A stretch of 64,000 nucleotides of DNA from BCD1 sp965230565 (GCA_965230565.1 CBDDLH010000012.1:186001-250000); one strand, 5' to 3'; shown: positions 26,337 to 35,280, counted from the first letter of the stretch. The notes: generated by a model from the letters alone, not told the origin. Numbers and translations: made by a program.

Positions 26337-26391
26337 AAATCTATGTTTGGTTTGTTATAAAATGCAAGGTAGTTACATAAAGGTAGGAGCA

Positions 26392-26429
26392 AAATGATTT
26401 ACATCATTTGAGTAGCTGATTTTTATCAG
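26392..26429. promoter_or_regulatory. Two FNR/CRP-type boxes TGAT-N4-ATCA, 22 bp apart
   Basis: aaatgat-ttac-atcattt (26392-26409) is a perfect 7-bp inverted repeat, and ctgat-tttt-atcag (26416-26429) a perfect 5-bp one. Both match the core of the FNR/FixK consensus TTGAT-N4-ATCAA. Centres are 22 bp apart, on the same DNA face. They lie 56-93 bp upstream of the CBS start. The REC-CRP protein encoded at 28175 is the natural candidate to bind them. Confidence 0.7.
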
Positions 26430-26573
26430 TTTATTCCTAAATTAGCAAAAGAAAAAAAATAGAATATCAGCAAACAATCTCCATACAAAATATCTTTTAA
26501 TTTAATGACAAAATACCATATTTTAGTATGGGTAATCTTTTTTTCTTGTTCTTTGTATTAATTATTAACAGGT

Positions 26574-27899
26574 TTGAAAAACAGCCGACTTAATATTGAA
26601 AAACATCCAAAAAAATTGCAAAAAGATCAAACTCAACAGGATTTGCAGGAACTGGCCCTAAGGCTGAATTCAGTCATTGAAACAGCCATAGACAGCATCA
26701 TCACCATCGATTACAGAGGTAGGATTGAGAGTATAAATCCGGCAGTAACCAAACTGTTTGGTTATACTGAAGAAGATCTGCTTGGGTCCAATGTCAGCAT
26801 TTTAATGCCTGCTCCGGATAAGGAAAACCATGATAGATACATCAGCAATTACCTCTCCAGTAAACAAGCCAAGATCATCGGGATCGGACGGGAAGTTACT
26901 GCTCAGAAAAAAGACGGAACGCTTTTCCCCATCCGGCTTGCTGTCAGTGAGTTTATCCTAAATGGCAAGACTACCTTCACTGGAATCATCCACGATCTGA
27001 CCGAAGTAAAACAAGCAGAAGCCCGGATAAAAAAGCTGAATGAAGAACTGGAACAAAAGGTGAATACCAGAACCGAAGAGCTGGCGAGAACCATCAATAA
27101 ATTACTAAAATCCAACAAACAACTCGAACACGAGATCATCGAAAGAAAAGCTGTTGAGGCAGCCTTGCGTAAAAGTGAGAGAGATCTCATGAAGGCTTTC
27201 GAAAAAGAAAAAGAGCTCAATGCCATGAAAACCAGATTTGTTTCTCTGGCATCCCATGAATTTAGAACGCCATTGAGCACCATTCTGTCTTCGGCAGACC
27301 TGGTAGAAGCCTACGAAGACGCAACCCAGCAGGAGAAAAGATTAAAACATACCCAGCGCATCAAATCGGCGGTCAATAACCTCAATACCATCCTGAATGA
27401 TTTTCTTTCCTTAAGCAGACTGGATGAAAAGAAAGTGGAAGCCAAACCAGTGGAATTCTCTTTCAACGAATTCAAGGCTGAAATTGTGGATCAGACCCAA
27501 GGGCTTCTAAAACCAGGACAAAAACTCGACCACCTGGATGAGCTTGAAACAGAACACATTTGCCTTGACAAACAATTACTTAAGAACATTTTGTTAAACC
27601 TGCTCTCAAACGCCATTAAATATTCAGAGGAAAATAAAACCATCGCCTGCCGATCCTATTTAGAAAATGACGATCTTGTCATTGAAGTAAAAGATGAAGG
27701 GATCGGCATCCCGAAAGAAGAACAAAAACACCTGTTCACTCGTTTTTTCAGAGCTAAAAATGTCGAAAACATCAAAGGAACCGGTCTCGGGTTGAATATC
27801 GTTCGAAATTACGTGGAATTAATGGATGGAAAGATTAATTTTACCAGTGAAGAAGGAAAGGGCTCGACCTTCATTGTTACCATCCCCCTGGCGGAGTGA
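26574..27899 (+). CDS. PAS-domain sensor histidine kinase, FixL-like
   Basis: A 441-residue soluble kinase. The PAS domain (about 30-145) has the FixL-like core: MPAPDKENHDRYISNY, IIGIGREV and KDGTLFPIRLAVSEF...FTGIIHDLTE. His86 aligns with the proximal haem His of FixL and Arg106 in IGIGR with its oxygen-sensing Arg. A coiled coil (145-215) leads to the HisKA domain with His228 (ASHEFRTP) and the HATPase domain (N box NLLSNAIKYS, G boxes DEGIGIP and GTGLGL). No membrane segment. The start codon is TTG at 26574; no in-frame ATG lies close by. Many PAS domains share this motif without haem, so oxygen sensing is plausible, not proven. The response regulator lies 275 bp downstream. Confidence 0.9.
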   Translation: MKNSRLNIEKHPKKLQKDQTQQDLQELALRLNSVIETAIDSIITIDYRGRIESINPAVTKLFGYTEEDLLGSNVSILMPAPDKENHDRYISNYLSSKQAKIIGIGREVTAQKKDGTLFPIRLAVSEFILNGKTTFTGIIHDLTEVKQAEARIKKLNEELEQKVNTRTEELARTINKLLKSNKQLEHEIIERKAVEAALRKSERDLMKAFEKEKELNAMKTRFVSLASHEFRTPLSTILSSADLVEAYEDATQQEKRLKHTQRIKSAVNNLNTILNDFLSLSRLDEKKVEAKPVEFSFNEFKAEIVDQTQGLLKPGQKLDHLDELETEHICLDKQLLKNILLNLLSNAIKYSEENKTIACRSYLENDDLVIEVKDEGIGIPKEEQKHLFTRFFRAKNVENIKGTGLGLNIVRNYVELMDGKINFTSEEGKGSTFIVTIPLAE

Positions 27900-27979
27900 T
27901 TTTTTCGAGGAAGTAATTTCCATTGTTCGCTTTTTCAATATTCTGGAAACTCGAATGAACTATTACTTCAAACCTGGAT

Positions 27980-28075
27980 ATTCATTGTTCGATACCTTGC
28001 CTGCTGCGCAACGGAAGGCAAGTTCATTATTCTGATAAATAAACAGACCAGAATGTCGAATATCGAACAAGGAAT
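27980..28075. repeat. Nested inverted-repeat element between kinase and regulator genes
   Basis: attcattgttcgata (27980-27994) and its near-perfect reverse complement (28061-28075, 14 of 15) enclose an inner cttgcc/ggcaag stem. A further attctg...cagaat pair lies at 28029-28054. No coding capacity. It may be a degenerate mobile repeat or an RNA fold between the two genes. Confidence 0.5.
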
Positions 28076-28174
28076 GTAGATATTAGATTTAATTTTAAAT
28101 AAGAAGGCAAAATAAAACCGTGCCTTTTCCCTAAACCAAGAAGCCATTTATTATTGCACAAAACCATTATACAG

Positions 28175-29233
28175 ATGAAGAAAATCCTCATCATAGAAGA
28201 TAATACAGAAGTACGTGAAAATATTGAAGAGATCCTGGCATTAGACGGTTATGAAACTTATGGCGCTGCGGATGGTACTTCCGGGGTGGAACTCGCTATA
28301 AACGAAGAACCGGATCTCATCCTTTGTGATGTGATGATGCCCAAACTGGACGGTTTTGGAGTACTCAATATTTTGAGCAAAAAACCGGAAACCGCTGATA
28401 TTCCCTTCATCTTCCTCACTGCAAAAACAGAAGCCACAGATTTCCGAAGAGGTATGAACCTGGGAGCAGATGATTATATCACCAAACCTTTCCTGAAAGA
28501 TGATCTCCTTAGGGTGATCGAAATCAGACTCCAGAAAAGTGAACGGCTCCAGAAAAAGTATGACAGAACCAAGGATGCATGGATTTCCTTTATCAATGAA
28601 CAAAAAGGATACGATGCCATGATCAAACTGGCAGAAGAATATCCTGTGAAAAGTTACCGAAAAAAGGAGGAGCTTTTTGAAGAAGGAAAATTACCCAGAA
28701 ACCTCTACTACATCACCTCTGGAAAAGTCAAGATCTACAAAACCAATGAATACGGAAAAGAATTTATTCTCAATATCCGAAAGGAAGGTGATTTCATTGG
28801 TTATTCTGCGCTGATCAAAGGTAAGGTTTATAATTTTGCAGCAGCAGCACTTGAAAATGTTGAAGCAAGAGTTATTCCTAAAAATGAATTTCTCAAATTA
28901 TTCTTCTCCAACCAGCATGTTGCCCTGCAAATGATCAAAATGTTGGCGGATAATGTTTCTGAAAAAGAGGAACAATTGCTTACCCTTGCTTATTACTCCG
29001 TAAGAAAACGTATTGCAAAGGCATTGTTATTTCTGCACGATAAATACTTGGAGGATGGACAGAAGCAAACGGAGATCAGAATTTTACGAGATGATTTAGC
29101 CCACCTGGTCGGTACGGCCAAAGAAAGCGTCATTAGAATGCTTACCGAATTCAAAGAAGACGGTTATATCAATATCGTTGAAGGAAAGATCGTCATTCTG
29201 GATGCAGAAAAACTGGAAAACGTCCCTGGGTAA
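28175..29233 (+). CDS. Response regulator with REC, cNMP-binding-like and Crp-type HTH domains
   Basis: A 352-residue regulator from the ATG at 28175; a TTG seven codons upstream would add MHKTIIQ and is less likely. REC domain 1-120 with acidic pocket Glu8/Asp9, phosphoacceptor Asp52 (LCDVMMPK), FLTAKTE and ITKPF. A linker follows, then a CRP/FNR effector domain (about 145-260, LPRNLYYITSGKVKIYKTNEYGKEFIL) and a Crp-type winged helix (about 270-345) with recognition helix GTAKESVIRML. It should be phosphorylated by the PAS kinase upstream and bind FNR-like sites such as those at 26392-26429. No Cys cluster for an FNR iron-sulfur centre is present, so sensing is probably delegated to the kinase. 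Confidence 0.92.
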   Translation: MKKILIIEDNTEVRENIEEILALDGYETYGAADGTSGVELAINEEPDLILCDVMMPKLDGFGVLNILSKKPETADIPFIFLTAKTEATDFRRGMNLGADDYITKPFLKDDLLRVIEIRLQKSERLQKKYDRTKDAWISFINEQKGYDAMIKLAEEYPVKSYRKKEELFEEGKLPRNLYYITSGKVKIYKTNEYGKEFILNIRKEGDFIGYSALIKGKVYNFAAAALENVEARVIPKNEFLKLFFSNQHVALQMIKMLADNVSEKEEQLLTLAYYSVRKRIAKALLFLHDKYLEDGQKQTEIRILRDDLAHLVGTAKESVIRMLTEFKEDGYINIVEGKIVILDAEKLENVPG

Positions 29234-29235
29234 AT

Positions 29236-29943
29236 CTACTTTTCAGCGATTACAATATATTGATAATCCAATGCCGTATCATTGGTCACAATATTTTTGT
29301 ACCCCGCTTCATACAATTCATTTTCAATGACAAACAAAGGTTGCCTCAAATCTCCCGGAGGACCAACCGGCGTACGTTTTTTCTTGAAATCAATGATCAG
29401 TAATTTTCCACCCTCTTTTAGTCCTTTTTTAAGCGTCTTCAGATAATCTACATGATTTTCTATATACATAAATGTATTAACGATAACAACGACATCGACT
29501 TCTTCCTTTTGTAATGCGGGAGAGTCTGGTGTTGTCAACCTGGTTTCCAGCTTTGGTTGTTGACTTTCCGGCAATCTTCTAACTTTTACACTGTCCAGAT
29601 AATTCGTAAACCTTGGATCTACATCAATGGCAATAACCTTATCTGCTGATTCGACCATTCTGAATGTAAAAAAACCACTTCCGGCCCCGATATCCGCAAC
29701 CGACTTACCTTTCAGGCCACCCAATAACTGCAATACAAGGTCTGGCTTTTGCCAAATTTCCCTGTATGTATTAGAATAATCTTCTGTCAAACCACTTCCG
29801 GCCTCCTCGTTGGTAGGAACGGGTTCTACAGGATCCTCGTTTGCCGGATCTACGTTGTTACCAGCCGTATTATTGGATTCACAGGCAGCAAATATTCCTG
29901 CAACAGCCAATAACATTACCCAGAAAATATTCTTTAAGGTCAT
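29236..29943 (-). CDS. Class I SAM-dependent methyltransferase with lipoprotein signal
   Basis: A 235-residue protein. The N-terminus is a lipoprotein signal peptide with the lipobox GIFAAC (Cys21), followed by a Pro/Glu/Asn-rich spacer. A class I methyltransferase domain follows: motif I VADIGAGSGFFTF, acidic end of strand 2 VIAIDVDPRF, VDVVVIVNTFMYIEN and LLIDFKKKRTPVGPP. The fold and motifs look intact. S-adenosylmethionine is cytoplasmic, so a periplasmic location would be puzzling. The gene is convergent with the regulator, stop codons 2 bp apart. Confidence 0.85.
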   Translation of the reverse strand: MTLKNIFWVMLLAVAGIFAACESNNTAGNNVDPANEDPVEPVPTNEEAGSGLTEDYSNTYREIWQKPDLVLQLLGGLKGKSVADIGAGSGFFTFRMVESADKVIAIDVDPRFTNYLDSVKVRRLPESQQPKLETRLTTPDSPALQKEEVDVVVIVNTFMYIENHVDYLKTLKKGLKEGGKLLIIDFKKKRTPVGPPGDLRQPLFVIENELYEAGYKNIVTNDTALDYQYIVIAEK

Positions 29944-30071
29944 TGATGTAAATTATGTTTATGGTAAAGTTAAACGTTGGAAATTAATCAGACAAGGTTT
30001 TTCGATTATTAACAAAAAACTAACTACTTAGGATTGCGAGAGCAGTGATTTGTTAATCATTTTAGGAATTT

Positions 30072-31838
30072 TCAATCCTCATCCGGACGCAGATGAAATC
30101 GCTTGGCCAGTTCCTGAATATTGGGGTTATGGCTGCGCATTTTGATGAACTTACCTTTGGCATCGAGCGGTTTCTGAGGTTTGATGATTTCCGGTTTCTG
30201 AGATTCATCTACCTGGATATCCAAAAGCAATTCTTTTTGGTGAAGTTCCTTCCGCAAATGTTCGATGAGTCCTGTTTCGACCTTAATGGTATCCAGAGCC
30301 AGTTTTGATCCAACGGTTACGCTGATTTGCCCATCAACCACTTCGAGCTTTGCATTCTTTAAGGTAACCTTTAAACTATCAGAATCAACCTCCAAAACGT
30401 AATCATCCCATGCGGATTGAATGTTTTCCTGGCTGAGTTCTTTTACTTTTTCCTCTCCGTTAGCATCGCCATTACCTTTCACCTCCGCCAGAAGATTATT
30501 AAGGTCTACTTTTTCCACACCGTGTTTGGTGGTAACTTTCTGGACAGGCTTTTCTTCAGTTTCAAGTTGTTGTTCTTCCGCTTTTTCTTCAGGAGCAGCA
30601 GCCAAAGGCTCTTCAGCTACTTTTTCGTCGGTCACGGGTTCAGGTTCCGGAGATTTTTCGGCTGCTATGACCTCAGGATTTTTTTTTTCAGTGGTTTCTG
30701 GCGGTTGTACCTGAGCAGGTACATCCAATTCAGAAACCTGTGTCGCTCTTTGGATATAGGTCATTTTGAGCAAGGCAATCTCGACATGTAGTCTTTTATT
30801 CCTGGCCATCTTGAACTCAATATCACAATCGTTGGCAATATTGAGGGCGGTCATCAAAAAAGTCTTGTTGCTGACCCCTGCTTGTTCCGCATATCTCTTT
30901 TGTAATTTTTCCCCTACTTCCAATAATTTCAGCGTCTGAGGATCTTTGCAAACCAACAAATTACGCAGGTGTTCCGAAAGGCCATTGATGAAAATATCCG
31001 CATCAAATCCTTTCCTTAATATCTCATCAAAAGTATTCAAAACAGCGGCAGCATCTTCAGACAATAATGCTTCAGTCATTTTGAAAAAATAGTCATAATC
31101 CAGAATATTTAGATTTCGTATAACATCGTCATACTTTACCTGTTTTCCTGAAAAGGCTATAATTCGGTCAAAAATGGACAAGGCATCCCGTAAAGCTCCA
31201 TCCGCCTTTTGAGCAATAATATGCAAGGCACTTTCCTCTGCCTGGATAGATTCTTGTTCACAAATGCCCTTGAGGTGATTGACAATATCCGTGACCTGTA
31301 TCCTTCTGAAATCAAAGATCTGACACCTGGAAAGAATGGTCGGAATAATCTTATGTTTCTCTGTGGTAGCCAGAATAAAAATGGCATAAGAAGGGGGTTC
31401 TTCCAGAGTTTTAAGGAACGCATTAAATGCCTGCTGAGATAACATATGTACCTCATCAATGATGAAGATCTTGTATTTACCCTGCTGTGGCTGGAATCGA
31501 ACTTGTTCAATAAGTGCCCTGATGTGCTCTACACTATTATTGGAAGCAGCATCGAGTTCTGTTATATTAAAAGAAGTGTTCTCTTTAAAAGACTGGCAGG
31601 ATTCACAGGTATTACAAGGCTCGTAATCCGCTGTTGGGTTTTGACAGTTGAGCACTTTTGCCAAAATTCTTGCGCAACTCGTCTTACCAACACCTCTGGG
31701 TCCACAGAAGAGAAAAGCATGAGCCAGGTGGTCACTTTGAAGGGCATTCTTCAAAGTCTGGGAAACGTGTTCCTGTCCAACAATCTCGTCAAATTTTGTT
31801 GGTCTGTACTTTCTGGCCGATACGACGAAGTTACCCAT
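30072..31838 (-). CDS. dnaX: DNA polymerase III subunits gamma and tau
   Basis: The clamp-loader ATPase. The 588-residue protein has the Walker A motif GPRGVGKTS, the zinc module CQNPTADYEPCNTCESC, Walker B IIDEVHML, sensor ATTEKHKIIPTILSRCQ, and a typical clamp-loader lid. An acidic, Lys/Glu/Pro-rich linker (about 365-470) leads to a C-terminal domain expected to contact the polymerase. Start MGNFVVSARKYRPTKFDEIVGQ is standard. I did not find a strong slippery sequence that would make a shorter gamma form. Confidence 0.96.
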   Translation of the reverse strand: MGNFVVSARKYRPTKFDEIVGQEHVSQTLKNALQSDHLAHAFLFCGPRGVGKTSCARILAKVLNCQNPTADYEPCNTCESCQSFKENTSFNITELDAASNNSVEHIRALIEQVRFQPQQGKYKIFIIDEVHMLSQQAFNAFLKTLEEPPSYAIFILATTEKHKIIPTILSRCQIFDFRRIQVTDIVNHLKGICEQESIQAEESALHIIAQKADGALRDALSIFDRIIAFSGKQVKYDDVIRNLNILDYDYFFKMTEALLSEDAAAVLNTFDEILRKGFDADIFINGLSEHLRNLLVCKDPQTLKLLEVGEKLQKRYAEQAGVSNKTFLMTALNIANDCDIEFKMARNKRLHVEIALLKMTYIQRATQVSELDVPAQVQPPETTEKKNPEVIAAEKSPEPEPVTDEKVAEEPLAAAPEEKAEEQQLETEEKPVQKVTTKHGVEKVDLNNLLAEVKGNGDANGEEKVKELSQENIQSAWDDYVLEVDSDSLKVTLKNAKLEVVDGQISVTVGSKLALDTIKVETGLIEHLRKELHQKELLLDIQVDESQKPEIIKPQKPLDAKGKFIKMRSHNPNIQELAKRFHLRPDED

Positions 31839-32100
31839 GCAATTGATTTACCTTCAAAGGTAATAGTATTCCATGACTAGTTGAAATTTTGCTTCTTTTT
31901 CCTCTGAAGTTGTATTTGTTAAGTTTCAAAAATTTCATTGAAAATCGTAAAACAACCATTATTTGTTTAAAAATAATTGGCTTTTACTGAAAATCCACTT
32001 GATTAAAGGGCTTATTAATTATAGTTTTGTCAATAATCCAAACAATAAACTTTACATAAATAAAGAATAATAAAAATTTTGGTTTTATTTGGTTAGGGCT

Positions 32101-32134
32101 GAGGTGGTGCTTGAAGTACTGCCTCTTTTTTTTT
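32101..32134 (+). terminator. Intrinsic terminator on the plus strand in the dnaX-tlpA gap
   Basis: An 11-bp stem with G-U pairs (gaggtggtgct / agtactgcctc, 32101-32125) and a 3-nt loop is followed by nine T. No gene precedes it on this strand between 31839 and 32100, so it may end a short RNA or a read-through transcript. Confidence 0.6.
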
Positions 32135-32152
32135 GAAATATATTAAAAAAAA

Positions 32153-32183
32153 TTTCACTTTATTTATTTTTTTAATATATTTG
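32153..32183 (+). promoter_or_regulatory. Bacteroidota-type promoter (TTTC-N19-TATATTTG)
   Basis: TATATTTG at 32176-32183 matches the -7 consensus TAnnTTTG, and TTTC at 32153-32156 sits exactly 19 bp upstream in place of the -33 TTTG. Transcription would start near 32189, at the beginning of the hairpin-rich stretch. Confidence 0.5.
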
Positions 32184-32188
32184 CTGCG

Positions 32189-32703
32189 TATTCTTACGAA
32201 TACATCTTTACAGCACACTCACCAAAATATGACGATTGAACATATCGTCATGTCCGATTATTTAGGCTACCTACACAATTTACTTCTACTACCACAAACA
32301 AGTTAATGCACTTGACCTTTGTTTTTTCAGGTCAACTGGACTCATGATTACATGCAGTTCCATTCATCGGATGTCTTAGAATATGTTAAAGTTTTAAATC
32401 ACTGGATAAAAGCAATTTATCCGTAAGAATTATTTTGAGGTAAATAAGGATAACTGGAAGAACTGGATTGTTGGAATAATAAAACTTACCCATCCTCCAT
32501 TTTTCCATTTCATCCACCTTCCTCTCTGAATTCGGAATAAAATTGTATTTATTAAGATTTTCCAATAAACTATTAAAACATACTCTTAGAAAAATAACAA
32601 ACACCTTCTAAAGAATAACACTATAAAGGGACGTGACACTACCCCTTGCACTATGTATTTCGCTAATGAAAACCGTCTGGTTGATTGATCAGGCGGTTTT
32701 TTT
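32189..32703 (+). ncRNA. Candidate structured RNA (or leader) ending at a strong terminator
   Basis: Downstream of the promoter the sequence has three clean hairpins: gtattc/gaatac inside a tgctg/cagca stem (32182-32216), tgacgat/atcgtca (32230-32250) and ttgacct/aggtcaa (about 32314-32337). A strong terminator follows (aaccgtctg 32671-32679 with caggcggtt 32690-32698, then T-run). A 50-codon ORF (32229-32381, MTIEHIVMSDYLGYLH...) runs through two of the hairpins and could be a small protein, so coding and non-coding readings compete. It lacks the signatures of RNase P, tmRNA, SRP or 6S RNA. The rest of the 31839-32777 gap is AT-rich and otherwise empty. Confidence 0.4.
32671..32703 (+). terminator. 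Intrinsic terminator, plus strand
   Basis: A 9-bp stem containing a G-U pair with a 10-nt loop and a run of seven T. It has no annotated plus-strand gene before it. Confidence 0.8.
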
Positions 32704-32714
32704 ATTCCAAAAAA

Positions 32715-32753
32715 AAATCCCTGTTCCTAAAATGATTTTAGGAGCAGGGATTT
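32715..32753 (-). terminator. Terminator of the TlpA-like gene
   Basis: 18-bp stem (32715-32732 with 32736-32753, one wobble pair), 3-nt loop, then a run of seven or more T on the minus strand. Confidence 0.9.
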
Positions 32754-32777
32754 AAATAAGGGCTTTTTGACCCTTTG

Positions 32778-33332
32778 TTAATTATTATAAAGTACTTTCA
32801 TTTTATCTTCCAACTCGTATTCATCCCCGGGAGCATATCCGGAGTGTACATCAACGATATTTCCTTTTTGATCAACCAGTAAAGTATGTGGAATAGACTG
32901 GAAGTTCAATGTATTTCTCAAAGCCTGATTAGTGTCGGATAGGATGATGTATTCCCAGCCTTTTGATTCAACAATCGGCGTAACTTTAGCCAAAGCTCTG
33001 CGGGTATCAATCGTAATGGCGATCAACTGCATGTCATATTCTTCCTGCCAGTCAGGGTATAGATCAGCAATAGCATCGAGTTCAGTCTGACAAGGTTTAC
33101 ACCAGGATGCCCACAAACTGATAACGGTAATCTTACCTGGTTCATCCTCTGTACCTACATATTCCAAAAGATTGGTGCTTTGCCCATCAAGTGTGCGGAT
33201 CTCAGTATCAGGAAGTTTTTTACCCTTTTTAACTACCGGGTGTTCACGGGCAAGTTCCCCGTCCTGAGCTATAAGGCTAATTGAAAATGTACCTGCTAAA
33301 AGTACAACTAATAAAAGTTTGTTTAATCTCAT
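32778..33332 (-). CDS. TlpA/ResA-like periplasmic thioredoxin
   Basis: A 184-residue exported protein: signal peptide to about residue 22 (SLIAQ), then a thioredoxin fold with the active site WASWCKPC (Cys78, Cys81) and the cis-Pro loop SIPHTLLVDQKG. TlpA-type proteins reduce disulfides in the periplasm, for example for cytochrome c maturation. It is divergent from the DUF6029-Omp28 unit, whose second member also has a CxxC thioredoxin motif, so the three may form one redox or assembly unit. Confidence 0.9.
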   Translation of the reverse strand: MRLNKLLLVVLLAGTFSISLIAQDGELAREHPVVKKGKKLPDTEIRTLDGQSTNLLEYVGTEDEPGKITVISLWASWCKPCQTELDAIADLYPDWQEEYDMQLIAITIDTRRALAKVTPIVESKGWEYIILSDTNQALRNTLNFQSIPHTLLVDQKGNIVDVHSGYAPGDEYELEDKMKVLYNN

Positions 33333-33572
33333 CTTGATCTGTTTGTTTTTTAACTCAAAAGCTGTTTTTAACCCTCATTTGAATGGCCAAACCATGGCTG
33401 ATCATCCTTTTTTGGAGCTAACTGGCTTTTTTCATGTTCGCAAAATGACTAAATTGATTGTTTATTTTTTTTCCTTCTACTTTTTACGGAAAATTGCAAC
33501 CACATTCAGTGTTATTGACGTACAAAAGTGTAAACGTCACGATAAAAACGAAAACAAAACTAAACTATTCTA

Positions 33573-35258
33573 ATGAAAGAGATTAAAGTTTTCTTAAAAT
33601 CCCTGATACTTTTGACCTTTTGTCACCTGGCCAACGCTCAGGAAGATTCGGGCGGTCGAATTTCCGGAAATCTGGAAGCCAATTCAAATTTCTTCATGAA
33701 AGATACCCGAATCGGTGCAGCCAATACACCGCAATATGAGCACGAATTGTTCGGAGCGGATGCATGGATGAACCTTAACTACAGTAACTGGGGTTTTGAT
33801 TTTGGTCTCAGGTTTGATATCTACAACAATTCCTATCTTCCGGATCCGCGAAACTCCTACACGGACGAAGGTATCGGTCGATGGTACATAAAAAAGAAGA
33901 TTCAGAATCTTGAAATATCAGCAGGATACCTTTATGATCAGGTCGGTAGTGGAATTATTTTCAGAGCCTATGAGCAAAGACCCTTGTTTATCGATAATGC
34001 GCTGAAAGGAGTGAGACTGACTTATGATCTTAATGAAGACTGGAAGATCAAAGCTTTTACAGGACGCCAAAAAAATGCGTTTGATGTTTATCAATCAGTG
34101 ATCAAAGGTGGAAGTATTGAAGGATATATTGCCGGTAAAGAAGGCAGTAAATGGTCGCTGGCCCCGGGATTGGGTGTCGTAGGTCGTACACATAGCAAGG
34201 ACGCCATTGATGACTTATTTTCAACCATAGGAAGTTATACTCCACAGGATACGGTTAGCATCACCTATAATACTTACGCTTTCTCTTTGTATAATACCCT
34301 CACTTTCGGAAAATTTGGCTGGTACGCCGAAGCTGCTTATAAAACCAATGAGACTTTTTTTGACACTTTTGCAGAAAAACATAACTGGGACGGTGGAACA
34401 TCTGAAGGTAAATTCGTGAGACGCCCGGGTACGGTATTTTACTCGAGTCTGAGCTATGGTACCAAAGGTTTTGGAATCAACATTGAAGGTAAACGGACAG
34501 AAAATTTCACTTTCCGTGCCAATCCATTTGTTCAGCTCAACCGGGGTATGATCAACTTTTTACCACCCATGACCCGGATCAATTCCTATCGTCTGACGGC
34601 AAGGTATGCTGCAGCTACCCAGGAATTAGGAGAAATGGCCTTCCAGGCAGACATAAACTACAACCCATCCAGAAAATTGAATTTCAACCTCAATTTCTCT
34701 AATATCACTGACCTCAATGATGTTCAGTTGTACCGCGAAGTTTATTTTACTGCCAAGTATAAATACAAACGTAAATGGGAGTTATTGGCGGGTATCCAGA
34801 TGCAACAATACAATCAGGAAATTTACGAGATAAAACCCGGAGTTCCTTTGCTGGAGACTTTGACTCCATTCTTTGACTTCACTTATAAAATTGATCGAAA
34901 AAAAGCCATCAGGTTTGAAGGTCAATACATGAGTGTAGGAGATGATAATTATAAAGGAGGTAAACAGGATTACGGTAATTGGATATTTGGTTTGGCAGAG
35001 TATACCATTGCGCCAAAGTGGACCTTCACCGTTTCGGATATGTTCAATATCAATCCCGGGGTAAATTCACCCGAAAACACCAACGGCGAAAAAGAATCCA
35101 TACATTATCCGAGATTTGATATTTATTTCACCCATAAAGCCAACCGCTTTTCGCTAAGTTATGTCAAGCAGGTGGAAGGAATTGTTTGCTCAGGCGGAAT
35201 TTGTCGATTGGAGCCCGCCTTCAGCGGTGTAAAATTTACGGTTAACTCATCATTCTAA
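33573..35258 (+). CDS. DUF6029 family outer-membrane beta-barrel protein
   Basis: A 561-residue protein with a signal peptide ending LANAQ and then alternating amphipathic beta-strands with aromatic girdles to the end (for example NLNYSNWGFDFGLRFDIYN, LEISAGYLYDQVGSGIIFRAY, KGVRLTYDLNEDWKIKAFTG), ending in a terminal Phe (VNSSF) typical of outer-membrane barrels. I read it as a DUF6029-type barrel common in Bacteroidota. An odd feature is the CSGGICR motif near the C-terminus, a possible disulfide and a possible substrate for the neighbouring thioredoxin-like proteins. Function unknown. Confidence 0.8.
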   Translation: MKEIKVFLKSLILLTFCHLANAQEDSGGRISGNLEANSNFFMKDTRIGAANTPQYEHELFGADAWMNLNYSNWGFDFGLRFDIYNNSYLPDPRNSYTDEGIGRWYIKKKIQNLEISAGYLYDQVGSGIIFRAYEQRPLFIDNALKGVRLTYDLNEDWKIKAFTGRQKNAFDVYQSVIKGGSIEGYIAGKEGSKWSLAPGLGVVGRTHSKDAIDDLFSTIGSYTPQDTVSITYNTYAFSLYNTLTFGKFGWYAEAAYKTNETFFDTFAEKHNWDGGTSEGKFVRRPGTVFYSSLSYGTKGFGINIEGKRTENFTFRANPFVQLNRGMINFLPPMTRINSYRLTARYAAATQELGEMAFQADINYNPSRKLNFNLNFSNITDLNDVQLYREVYFTAKYKYKRKWELLAGIQMQQYNQEIYEIKPGVPLLETLTPFFDFTYKIDRKKAIRFEGQYMSVGDDNYKGGKQDYGNWIFGLAEYTIAPKWTFTVSDMFNINPGVNSPENTNGEKESIHYPRFDIYFTHKANRFSLSYVKQVEGIVCSGGICRLEPAFSGVKFTVNSSF

Positions 35259-35280
35259 ATCAATCAAAGCAACTTAAAAC

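Noticed and set aside
32386..32604. 72-codon minus-strand ORF in the dnaX-tlpA gap
   Set aside because: Runs through 'ggaaaatgg'-type simple repeats that also occur near 9350; no protein features.
32189..32703. RNase P RNA, tmRNA or 6S RNA
   Set aside because: None of the conserved cores is present and the region is too AT-rich.
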